DNA of 15,547 nucleotides, from NCBI GenBank assembly GCA_946481195.1, contig CAMLNG010000029.1, positions 1 through 15,547 on the forward strand, in the 5' to 3' direction. Positions 1-6,796 of this stretch are shown here, piece by piece (position 1 is the first letter of the stretch; each line of letters begins with the position of its first letter). The position numbers and the translations under genes were made by a program. The notes beneath the pieces are model-generated. The model was not told where the DNA came from. It ran no database searches and saw only the letters and a list, made by a program, of their open reading frames with translations. The DNA is from an uncultured Chromatiaceae bacterium (lineage in GTDB: Bacteria; Pseudomonadota; Gammaproteobacteria; Enterobacterales; Alteromonadaceae).

Positions 1-1701
1 GACCCCATCAGCCTGATTGGCACTAAAGGCACCGCCATTGGCAGCGGTAGCATGAATATGGACATGCCGGCTTTTGCTTTTGCGCCGGGCCAGGCCTTTG
101 GCAAAACTTATACGCAGGCCGAATTACAGGCGTTGATGCTAAATCCTGATTTATACAAAGTTGGTTTGGTTCGTAACCGTAACCAGCAAATTAACAGCGA
201 AAATACTAATTTTACCGTCAATTTCAAGTATGAGTTAAATGACGAACTGACACTGAAATGGGGCCTGAACCAACGCGAATTCACCACCTACAACGTGCAA
301 TATGACAACGGCTGGAAAGTGCTGAATACCGCCACCAACAAAACCAGCGGCGACGCCGCAGAATCGCTGGTATTGGGTTTACCGGCAGCCCGCACTGCAG
401 GCCGCTTGTATGGCATTGCACTGGATGCAGCAGGGCAGCACTTTGGTAAAGCGGCGGATATTCCGGGTAATTCCACTTTAACGGCAGGTAGCTGGCTGAC
501 CACCGATTATCAAAAAGTGATGGCAGCCTTTTCCGGTGAAAGCTTTTTCGAAGCCAAACAACGTTACAACGCCACTTATGACATTGAAGAGAAAGTCACA
601 GGTGCTTTTGTTCAGCTCGATTTTCGTTATGAACTCGCCGGGCGCGAACTGCGCGGCAATATCGGTGGCCGTTACATCGATAACACCAACACCTCAGGTA
701 TCGTGAATCTGGACCATATTTACGCTGATGGCTATACCGCCGGGCGCGGCGAAGGCGCAGCGCTGGAAGGTGGTCATGGCTGGCGTTACACCGAAAGTAA
801 CGGCAAAGATTTCCTGCCAAGCTTAAACCTGGCTTATGACCTGACTGAAGAACTGGTCGGGCGGCTAAGTCTGTCACGTGCTATCACCAGGCCTGCCATT
901 GCTGATTTAGCCTCGGCGATTAAAGTGAACACACCGGATGATAAAGACCCGACCGCAACCATCGAAATGGGCGCAGGCCCGACGCTGCGGCCTTATGAGT
1001 CCGATCAGGTTGATGTTGCGCTCGAGTGGTATTTTGACGAAGAAGCGTTACTGGCTTTGGCGGTGTTTTACAAAGATATCACCGGCCTCAGTAAAGGGGC
1101 GCGCCAGGAAGTGTTAGATGCGGACCAACTGAAAAACCTCGGTATCGACTTAGGCTCCCGCGACCCGGCGACTGTAACCTGGGATGTGACGCAGCTTTTG
1201 AATACGCCGGCTGAAGGTGTACGTGGTGCCGAGCTGATTTATCAACAGCCGTTCAGCTTTTTGCCAGCGCCGTGGAACCGTTTTGGTGTCACCACCAACT
1301 TAACCTGGATTGATTACAACCGCGATGTGGCTGACCCTATGAGCAAAAACGTCATTAGCTTGCTGGCGGAAGAAACCTCGCGGCTCAACTACAACTGGAC
1401 GCTGTATTACGAGCACAATGATTTCAGTGCGCGCTTGTCTTACAACTTCCGCGAACGTTACATCAAAGAATACCTGGATAAATACAAAGACGAAGGGAAC
1501 TGGGGCCGTGGTTATGAAGACAAAGGCCAGCTGAATATTTCGTCGCGCTACAAAATTAACAGCAATTTGTCTGTGAGCTTTGAAGCCATTAACTTAACCA
1601 ATGCTGCGACTGAGCAATGGAGTGATGTGTATACGTCACGGCCGGTTGAATACCTGCTCACAGGCCGGCAGTATCTGGTTGGGATCCGGGGGAATTTCTG
1701 A
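1..1701 (+). CDS. TonB-dependent receptor, C-terminal part (5' end outside window)
   Basis: Outer-membrane beta-barrel receptor that imports a ligand, probably oligosaccharide, using TonB energy. The reading frame is open from the first base (it reads DPISLIGTKG before the first ATG at 52), so 566 codons of a longer gene are visible and that ATG is internal. The visible part is all barrel: alternating aromatic/polar strands, the barrel motifs LSRAITRPAIADL and LSVSFEAINLTNAATEQW, and the terminal aromatic strand RQYLVGIRGNF. These are typical of the Xanthomonas/Caulobacter-type receptors (TIGR01782-like). The plug domain and TonB box lie upstream and cannot be checked. Its TGA overlaps the ATG of the pectate lyase gene by one base, so the two are probably co-transcribed and translationally coupled, which points to a pectin fragment as ligand (inference). 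Confidence 0.93.
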   Translation, partial: DPISLIGTKGTAIGSGSMNMDMPAFAFAPGQAFGKTYTQAELQALMLNPDLYKVGLVRNRNQQINSENTNFTVNFKYELNDELTLKWGLNQREFTTYNVQYDNGWKVLNTATNKTSGDAAESLVLGLPAARTAGRLYGIALDAAGQHFGKAADIPGNSTLTAGSWLTTDYQKVMAAFSGESFFEAKQRYNATYDIEEKVTGAFVQLDFRYELAGRELRGNIGGRYIDNTNTSGIVNLDHIYADGYTAGRGEGAALEGGHGWRYTESNGKDFLPSLNLAYDLTEELVGRLSLSRAITRPAIADLASAIKVNTPDDKDPTATIEMGAGPTLRPYESDQVDVALEWYFDEEALLALAVFYKDITGLSKGARQEVLDADQLKNLGIDLGSRDPATVTWDVTQLLNTPAEGVRGAELIYQQPFSFLPAPWNRFGVTTNLTWIDYNRDVADPMSKNVISLLAEETSRLNYNWTLYYEHNDFSARLSYNFRERYIKEYLDKYKDEGNWGRGYEDKGQLNISSRYKINSNLSVSFEAINLTNAATEQWSDVYTSRPVEYLLTGRQYLVGIRGNF

Positions 1702-2900
1702 TGAAACAAGGCGTTCTGGCTTTGGTATGCGCCACTCTGTTGTCAGCCGGGATCGCAGGAGGGCCGGCCGTTGCGGCCGGCACGCCTGATCTGTGGCACA
1801 ACGCCAAGCCGCTGAGTGCCGACTGGCAAGCATTTCACGCCCGGTCGGCGCAGGATTTCGCCTTGTTAGAGCAGCAACTTAAAACCGAAGTGGCAAGTGC
1901 GCAGTTAAGCACGCCGTTGCCGGCAGTCAAAGCGAAAAACTTTGGCCTGGATGGGATCAGTAATACTGCGCAGCTGCAGGCAGTGTTGAGTTACCAAACG
2001 GTGTTGGGTGGCTGGAGTAAACGCACGGATATGCAGCAACAGCGCAAAACCGGCCAGCTGGCCGGTTCAGAACCAGCCTACATCCCGACTTTTGATAATG
2101 GCGCCACCAGCACACAAATCCGTTGGCTGGCGGCCTATTATCCAAAAGCCACAGCTGAAGAGCAGGCGCAGATCCGCAGCGCGTTGACACTCGCCGTGCA
2201 GTTTGTGCTGCGGGCGCAATATCCCAATGGTGGCTTTGCCCAGTCTTATCCGCTGCGTGGCAGTTACCACGATGCGGTCACGCTGAACGACAACGTGATG
2301 ACAGACCTGCTGAACCTGCTGTGGGATATTGCCAATGCGCCTGAATATCAGTGGCTGAGCCTTGAGCTTCGCGCCAAAGCACAGGCTGGTTTTGCCAAAG
2401 GCGTGGCCTGGCTGGTGTCGGCCCAGGTGCTGGTCGATGGCAAAGGCACGGTCTGGACAGCGCAGCATCATCCGCTGAGCGGCGAACCGGTGGCCGCGCG
2501 CAAGTTTGAGCAAATCAGTCTGGTCAGCAGCGAAAGTGCCGCGGTGTTGCAGTTGTTGCTGGATAAAGCTGTGGATAGCCCGGGTGTATTGCCGGCGCTG
2601 TGCAGTGGTATCCAATGGCTGCAACAACATCAAATCCGCGACAAAGCCTGGCAACGGCATGACACAGGCTCAAAAATGGTGGAGAAAAAAGGCGCGCAGC
2701 TGTGGGCGCGTTTTTACAGCCTGCCACAACAACAACCGGTGTTTTTTGACCGCGATGGCCAGACTTACACTGATGTGAATCAGCTGTCGCTGGAGCGTCA
2801 GCAGGGCTATGGCTGGTATCAAAGTAACGCCAAGGCCGTATTAAAAGCCTGGCAGAAAAAGCCAGAGCTGGCGGCGCGTTGTCAGACCGGTTCCCGCTGA
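1701..2900 (+). CDS. Pectate lyase, polysaccharide lyase family 10
   Basis: Exported lyase that cleaves polygalacturonate by Ca-dependent beta-elimination. A signal peptide covers about residues 1-26 (MKQGVLALVCATLLSAG...AVAA). PL10 motifs follow in order: GGWSKRTDM (103-111), the FDNGATSTQIRWL helix (131-143), AQYPNGGFAQSYPL (172-185), YHDAVTLNDNVM (189-200) with acidic residues suited to Ca binding, ARKFEQISL (266-274) whose Arg matches the region of the family's catalytic Arg, and WARFYSL...FFDRDG (335-353). The 399-residue length fits a single catalytic domain with no carbohydrate-binding module. The ATG shares one base with the stop of the receptor gene (TGATG), so translation is probably coupled. 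A stem-loop follows the stop. The family call is by motif recognition; the substrate preference is inferred from the family. Confidence 0.9.
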   Translation: MKQGVLALVCATLLSAGIAGGPAVAAGTPDLWHNAKPLSADWQAFHARSAQDFALLEQQLKTEVASAQLSTPLPAVKAKNFGLDGISNTAQLQAVLSYQTVLGGWSKRTDMQQQRKTGQLAGSEPAYIPTFDNGATSTQIRWLAAYYPKATAEEQAQIRSALTLAVQFVLRAQYPNGGFAQSYPLRGSYHDAVTLNDNVMTDLLNLLWDIANAPEYQWLSLELRAKAQAGFAKGVAWLVSAQVLVDGKGTVWTAQHHPLSGEPVAARKFEQISLVSSESAAVLQLLLDKAVDSPGVLPALCSGIQWLQQHQIRDKAWQRHDTGSKMVEKKGAQLWARFYSLPQQQPVFFDRDGQTYTDVNQLSLERQQGYGWYQSNAKAVLKAWQKKPELAARCQTGSR

Positions 2901-2916
2901 CCCAGAGACTGCAATC

Positions 2917-2953
2917 ACCGGGTTTATCTCAGCGCAGCAGACCCGGTTATTTT
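2917..2953 (+). terminator. Possible terminator after the pectate lyase gene
   Basis: ACCGGGT (2917-2923) pairs with ACCCGGT (2941-2947), and two further inner pairs (one U-G) extend the stem. The sequence then runs TATTTTC. It starts 16 bases after the lyase stop. The T tract is short and broken, so the terminator call is moderate. A second small inverted repeat, AAAACC/GGTTTT, follows at 2968-2984. Confidence 0.4.
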
Positions 2954-2964
2954 CAAAGTCGCCA

Positions 2965-2993
2965 CTGAAAACCTCGCGGGTTTTGGCTATGCT
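2965..2993 (+). promoter_or_regulatory. Candidate sigma-70 promoter for the TorT-like gene
   Basis: CTGAAA (2965-2970), 17 bases, then TATGCT (2988-2993), ending 30 bases before the start codon. The spacer contains the AAAACC/GGTTTT inverted repeat, which could be an operator or a weak hairpin. The same TATGCT -10 box stands before the second TIGR02285 gene at 6755. The call rests on consensus matching only. Confidence 0.4.
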
Positions 2994-3023
2994 CAGGCTA
3001 ATGGACAGGCCGGAGTATGCGGG

Positions 3024-4103
3024 ATGCGATCAACCCATTTTGTTCGCCAATTTTTACTTCCCACCAGCCGCTGGCTGCTGTTCGTCGTCCTGCAAATTCC
3101 TGTTGTGGCGGCACAAAGTATCTGGCCGGCCAAAGTGATCGCCGACGGCCAGCCGCAGGATTACCAACCCGTGGAAAAAGCCACTAAGCAGTGGCGGATC
3201 TGTGCTTTATTGCCCCATGGTAAAGATCATTATTGGTGGGGGGTGGCCTGGGGGCTGTCCGAGCAGGCCGCTGCCCGTGGTGTTGAGCTGGGTATTTACG
3301 AAGCCGGTGGTTATGAGTTTGGCTGGAAGCAACAACAACAGCTGGCGCAATGCCGGCAAAAACAAGCTGACGCTTATATCATTGCCGCCATTCATGCGAC
3401 CGGCCTGAATGCTGAAATCAAACAATTAGCAGACGAAGGCAAGCCGGTGATTGACCTGATTAACGGCATCGACAGCCCGGACATCAGTGCGCATTCCGTG
3501 GTGTCTTTTGCCGATATGGCGCGGCTGTCATTAGAGTTTATCCGCCGGCAAAAACCGGAGCCGGGTCAGATTGGCTGGTTGCCGGGCCCAAGAGGCGCTG
3601 GTTGGGTGCAGGACGCAGAGCAGGCGGTGGAGCAGCTACAGCAACGCCATCAGCTGCAATGGTTCCACGGCGGTTATGGCCCGCCGGATGCGTTCCATCA
3701 GACCAGTCTGGCGCGCGATTTAATTGAACAACAACCGCAGCTCAATTGGGTGCTGGCCAATGCGGTGGCGATCCGTGCTCTGGCGCAATTACAGGTGCGC
3801 GCCAAAGGCCCGGTGCCGCAACTGGTGGCTTATTACAGTAATCCGGATGTGGTGGAGCTATTGCGGGAAGGCCGTATTGCCGCAGCAGCAACGGATTCGC
3901 CGGTGCTGCAGGCTCGTATAGCAGTAGACCTCGCGATCCGGTTACTGCAGCAGCAACAGGTACCCGCGCGGGTCGGGCCCAGCATTCAAATACTGACGCC
4001 GGACAATCTGTCGCAATACAATTTGCAACAGCTGTTACCTCCGGATGAACAGTGGATTATCCGGCGCGAATTGCTGCAAAAAGAACCAGGCAGTAAACCC
4101 TGA
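3024..4103 (+). CDS. TorT-like periplasmic substrate-binding protein
   Basis: Type-1 periplasmic binding-protein fold (Peripla_BP_4-like). It resembles TorT, which in E. coli binds TMAO and presents it to the sensor kinase TorS. A hydrophobic export signal covers about residues 10-31 (ending VVAAQS). The TorT-like stretch WRICALLPHGKDHYWWGVAWG (57-77) and then VELGIYEAGGYEF (87-99) matches the first lobe, and the repeated Q-rich helix leads into the second lobe. At 359 residues it is close to family length. GGAG at 3012-3015, 8 bases upstream, supports the ATG at 3024. No torS, torR or TMAO reductase gene lies in the window, so the true ligand and partner are unknown and the symbol torT is not assigned. 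The gene is followed, 94 bases on, by a second exported binding protein. Confidence 0.8.
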   Translation: MRSTHFVRQFLLPTSRWLLFVVLQIPVVAAQSIWPAKVIADGQPQDYQPVEKATKQWRICALLPHGKDHYWWGVAWGLSEQAAARGVELGIYEAGGYEFGWKQQQQLAQCRQKQADAYIIAAIHATGLNAEIKQLADEGKPVIDLINGIDSPDISAHSVVSFADMARLSLEFIRRQKPEPGQIGWLPGPRGAGWVQDAEQAVEQLQQRHQLQWFHGGYGPPDAFHQTSLARDLIEQQPQLNWVLANAVAIRALAQLQVRAKGPVPQLVAYYSNPDVVELLREGRIAAAATDSPVLQARIAVDLAIRLLQQQQVPARVGPSIQILTPDNLSQYNLQQLLPPDEQWIIRRELLQKEPGSKP

Positions 4104-4116
4104 TGAAAGCGCTTCA
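4104..4116. promoter_or_regulatory. Imperfect palindrome centred on AGCGCT, possible operator
   Basis: TGAAAGCGCTTCA lies directly after the stop codon of the TorT-like gene and 17 bases upstream of the candidate -35 of the next gene. It resembles a LacI/GalR-family operator (TGAAAGCGCTTTCA) with one base missing. Such a short match could be chance. Confidence 0.2.
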
Positions 4117-4133
4117 GATCGGCGAAATTGTCC

Positions 4134-4161
4134 TTGTATCGCAACACTTTTTCGATATATT
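4134..4161 (+). promoter_or_regulatory. Candidate promoter of the first TIGR02285-type gene
   Basis: TTGTAT (4134-4139), 16 bases, then TATATT (4156-4161), in an AT-rich stretch within the 94-base gap after the TorT-like gene. An alternative -10, GATAAT, sits at 4169-4174 with a poorer -35. A separate promoter suggests this gene is not simply the second gene of an operon. Confidence 0.4.
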
Positions 4162-4197
4162 AGTACCCGATAATGTGACAACGCCGCAAGGATGCAG

Positions 4198-5025
4198 ATG
4201 TTAAAGTTTTGGTTTTTTAGCTTGTTGTTAAGTAGCTTCAGCTGGCAGGCTCTGGCGATCGACTGGTATGTGCGTGACTGGCCACCGTTTAATATCCAGC
4301 AAGGCCCGGATGCCGGGCAGGGATCTTATGATTTGATGCTGAGCCAGTTGATCGCTGCTTTGCCACAGTATCAACATCGTCAATTATTCGCCACCCTGAT
4401 CAAACGCCAGCAACTGATGCAGCAAGGCATCCCGCATTGTTTGTTCGGTGTGCTGAAATCGGCCGAACGGCAGGAAAAAATGCTGTTCTCTGACATTGCG
4501 TTTTACTCGCCGGCGTTAAGATTGGTGGCGAAGGCCGATCATCCGCTGTGGCAGGCGAATGATGTCGGTGCTGCGATCGAATTAGCAAAACTGCTGCAGC
4601 AAACCTGGACCGGAATGGTGGAGTACAAAAGGTTCTATCCCAGCCATGTGCAGCAATTCGCCGGTAAACTACTGCAGGTTTCCGACAGTTCAACCGATTT
4701 GGTCGGGATGCTGAAAATGGGGCGTGCCGATTATGTCATTGAGTATCCAGATCGGATCCACTGGCTGGCAAACCGTCATCCAACAGTGTCATTACGCTAT
4801 GCGCGGATTGTCGGCGAAGCGCCAGCTGTGCCTGTTTATGTCGCTTGTCAAAAATCGGCGCAGGCTGCTGGTGAAATCGCCGCGATAAATCAGGCGCTGG
4901 CGCAGCTGCGCCACAGCAGTGTCTACCAACAGGCCTGGCTGCAGCAATTACGTGAACTATCCCGCCAGGAACTGCATGCAATCATTGCGGAAGACCCGTT
5001 GTTTCAACCGGTTGTCACGCCATAA
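4198..5025 (+). CDS. Exported solute-binding-like protein, TIGR02285 type (copy A)
   Basis: Small exported protein of the TIGR02285 type, related to family 3 extracellular solute-binding proteins; no defined ligand is known to me. I chose Met at 4198 over the ATG at 4192, because AAGG (4188-4191) would abut the first ATG but is spaced 6 bases from the second. The signal peptide is MLKFWFFSLLLSSFSWQALA. The mature protein opens with IDWYVRDWPPFNI, the family hallmark. ADHPLWQ, QQTWTGMVE and RADYVIEYPDR follow. Two Cys (in HCLFG and VACQK) are shared with the paralogue at 6797 and could form a disulfide. There is no permease or ATPase gene nearby, so transport is doubtful and a sensing role is possible (inference). 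It ends 7 bases from the convergent methyltransferase-like gene. Confidence 0.82.
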   Translation: MLKFWFFSLLLSSFSWQALAIDWYVRDWPPFNIQQGPDAGQGSYDLMLSQLIAALPQYQHRQLFATLIKRQQLMQQGIPHCLFGVLKSAERQEKMLFSDIAFYSPALRLVAKADHPLWQANDVGAAIELAKLLQQTWTGMVEYKRFYPSHVQQFAGKLLQVSDSSTDLVGMLKMGRADYVIEYPDRIHWLANRHPTVSLRYARIVGEAPAVPVYVACQKSAQAAGEIAAINQALAQLRHSSVYQQAWLQQLRELSRQELHAIIAEDPLFQPVVTP

Positions 5026-5032
5026 TGTGGTG

Positions 5033-5749
5033 CTATGGCTTGCTGAACACCAAAGTGAAGCGATCGGTTTTACCGCGGATCGCCGGGTCAAACACCATCA
5101 GGCTGTGATCATCGGCGCTGTTGTGCAGCACATCACTTTGTTGTTGCAGCACAAAACCGGCTGCGGTTAATTCGGCGATAACCGCCTGCTTGTCAATGCG
5201 GTGCAATTCCTGCGCGGCGCTGTGGCCCGAGCCTGGTTTGGCCTGATGGTCGACAACCAGCATGTAACCACCTGGTTTTAATGCGGTTTTAATCTGGTTC
5301 AGCACCTGGTCACGCGAAACCGCCCAGCCTTCGGATTTGTGGTAAAAATCATGATAGCCCATCACAAATAACACACCATCCAGGCTAGCGGGTGCCAGAT
5401 CCAGCGCCTCTGATTCGCGGTCATAGCGTACGACATTGGGCAAACGGCCATCTTTCAGCCGCTCCGGTAACCGCGCCCCGACAAATTTCAGGTAAGCCTG
5501 ATTGTTGTGCAGCAGCACTTTGCCGGAAGGCCCGACTAACTGCGCCATTAATTCGCTGTAATAACCATCACCACCAAATAAATCCAACACTTGCTGGCCG
5601 GGTTGTACTGGCAGTAGTGCCAGCGTTTCCACCGGTTTGCTGGTCAGGTCACGTTTTAAGTCAGCGGCACTGCGGCCGCTGAGGTTGAGATCAGCAGCGG
5701 ACAGCTGCAAACTCATGGCAGCCAGAACACTCAGGTACAATGCTTTCAT
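5033..5749 (-). CDS. Exported class I SAM-methyltransferase-like protein
   Basis: Rossmann-fold methyltransferase of the COG4798 type ('predicted methyltransferase'). Residues 1-18 (MKALYLSVLAAMSLQLSA) look like a cleavable signal peptide. Motif I, the SAM-binding loop, is VLDLFGGDGYYSE (54-66). An acidic strand-2 region and the post-motif stretch LKPGGYMLVVDHQA (157-170) follow. HRIDKQAVIAELTAAGF (183-199) is the usual C-terminal part of this family. AAGGA, 7 bases before the ATG, supports the start. An export signal on a SAM-dependent fold is odd, because SAM is cytoplasmic; the protein may bind another ligand, or the N-terminus may be an anchor. It is divergent from the cytochrome gene across 162 bases and convergent with copy A of the TIGR02285 pair. 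Substrate unknown. Confidence 0.82.
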   Translation of the reverse strand: MKALYLSVLAAMSLQLSAADLNLSGRSAADLKRDLTSKPVETLALLPVQPGQQVLDLFGGDGYYSELMAQLVGPSGKVLLHNNQAYLKFVGARLPERLKDGRLPNVVRYDRESEALDLAPASLDGVLFVMGYHDFYHKSEGWAVSRDQVLNQIKTALKPGGYMLVVDHQAKPGSGHSAAQELHRIDKQAVIAELTAAGFVLQQQSDVLHNSADDHSLMVFDPAIRGKTDRFTLVFSKP

Positions 5750-5853
5750 CGGTCAATCCTTGCAAGAGTGGGAGAGGTTGCGAAAAGACTGGCACAGCAA
5801 ACGCGGTTGATAGCGAAGGCTGTGACCAACGGGGATAATTCAGCGATGAAGGC

Positions 5854-5882
5854 TTGACCCTGTAACGACCGGGCGGCTTAAT
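5854..5882 (+). promoter_or_regulatory. Candidate promoter of the cytochrome gene
   Basis: TTGACC (5854-5859), 17 bases, then CTTAAT (5877-5882), 29 bases before the cytochrome ATG. The -35 is strong and the -10 matches 4 of 6. The 162-base gap (5750-5911) must also hold the promoter of the divergent methyltransferase-like gene, for which I see no clear boxes. Confidence 0.4.
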
Positions 5883-5911
5883 GACACCAGCAATAGTTTG
5901 AGGGAAAAACG

Positions 5912-6709
5912 ATGAAAATGTGGCTGCTTTTTTTCAGTTGCTGGCTTTGGCCGCTGCTGGCAGACCCGGTGCTGACCACAGTCCATAGCGGGCAAAGTCA
6001 CAGCTGGACGCTGGCGGAATTAAAGCAATTGCTGCAGGTGCAACAGGTCACGCTGGCTGATCCTTCTTATGAAACCCAAAAGAGCTTTCGTGGCTTCGAC
6101 TTTGCGACCTTGTTAAATAAAACCGGCTTTCCGCCACTGCAGGCCGAAGACACTTTGGTGCTGACCGCCAGCGATGGTTATGCGCCGACACTCAATGCCT
6201 CTCAGCTCAGTCAGCATCAGGCTATGCTGGTATTTGCCGAAGCCGGTTTGGCAGATTTTCAGTTTGCCTCGCTGGCGCAGGGCAAAGCGATGATATCGCC
6301 GGCACCTTTTTATCTGGTGTGGCCCGGCGCAGGCAAAGCCGCGGAGCATTATGCCTGGCCCTATCAGCTGGTCAAAATTGAGTTAATCCGCTTTCGCGAC
6401 CGTTATCAGCGGGTACTGCCGCCTGACAATGCCACGGCGCAAGTGCGGCAGGGGTTTCAGCTGTTTCAGCAAAACTGCCTGAAATGCCATTCGATTAATC
6501 TGCAGGGCGGTGTATTGGGGCCTGAACTGAACGCGCCGAAAAACGTCACCGAGTACTGGCAAAAATCTGATTTAAAAGCATTTATCCGAAACCCTGAATC
6601 CTATCGTTATCAGTCGAAGATGCCGGCTTTTGGCCATTTCAGCGACACAGAGATTGAAGCCTTGCTGGCCTATCTGAGCCAAATGCAACAGCATAAATTC
6701 CGCCGCTGA
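5912..6709 (+). CDS. Exported c-type cytochrome with N-terminal molybdopterin-oxidoreductase-like domain
   Basis: Periplasmic electron-transfer protein. The signal peptide is about residues 1-18 (MKMWLLFFSCWLWPLLA). Residues about 20-165 resemble the small sulfite-oxidase/molybdopterin-binding-like domain often joined to cytochromes: SYETQKSFRGFDFATLL, LTASDGYAPTL and SPAPFYLVWP. A cytochrome c domain follows, with one heme-binding CLKCH (189-193) and a likely axial Met in KMPAFGHFSDTEIEALLAYL (236-255). GAGGG at 5900-5904, 7 bases upstream, fixes the start. No molybdenum-ligating Cys is apparent in the N-terminal domain, so it is probably a non-catalytic relative (inference). The electron partner is unknown. 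It is followed 87 bases later by copy B of the TIGR02285 pair, which has its own promoter candidate. Confidence 0.83.
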   Translation: MKMWLLFFSCWLWPLLADPVLTTVHSGQSHSWTLAELKQLLQVQQVTLADPSYETQKSFRGFDFATLLNKTGFPPLQAEDTLVLTASDGYAPTLNASQLSQHQAMLVFAEAGLADFQFASLAQGKAMISPAPFYLVWPGAGKAAEHYAWPYQLVKIELIRFRDRYQRVLPPDNATAQVRQGFQLFQQNCLKCHSINLQGGVLGPELNAPKNVTEYWQKSDLKAFIRNPESYRYQSKMPAFGHFSDTEIEALLAYLSQMQQHKFRR

Positions 6710-6720
6710 GCAAATAATCG

Positions 6721-6730
6721 CCAGCGCTGG
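6721..6730. promoter_or_regulatory. Perfect 10-bp palindrome CCAGCGCTGG, possible operator
   Basis: The palindrome sits 2 bases upstream of the candidate -35 box of the second TIGR02285-type gene. Its AGCGCT core is shared with the imperfect palindrome at 4104-4116 before the paralogue. No loop is possible, so it fits a protein-binding site better than a terminator. Confidence 0.25.
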
Positions 6731-6732
6731 GC

Positions 6733-6760
6733 TTTATCGATTCAGAAATTTGTGTATGCT
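6733..6760 (+). promoter_or_regulatory. Candidate promoter of the second TIGR02285-type gene
   Basis: TTTATC (6733-6738), 16 bases, then TATGCT (6755-6760). The expected transcription start near 6767 leaves a leader of about 30 bases before the ATG at 6797. A transcript start there also argues against the in-frame GTG at 6773 as start codon. Confidence 0.45.
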
Positions 6761-6796
6761 ATTTAAACAGCGGTGTGGTCAACTGTTGAGGTTGGT

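Noticed and set aside
2067..2660. 197-residue - strand open frame inside the pectate lyase gene.
   Set aside because: It is entirely antisense to a well-supported PL10 gene, has no recognisable motif and no ribosome site; it is a codon-bias shadow.
6773..6796. GTG at 6773 as start of the second TIGR02285 protein.
   Set aside because: It lacks a ribosome site and would lie within a few bases of the predicted transcription start. ATG 6797 has GAGG 5 bases upstream and begins a clean signal peptide.
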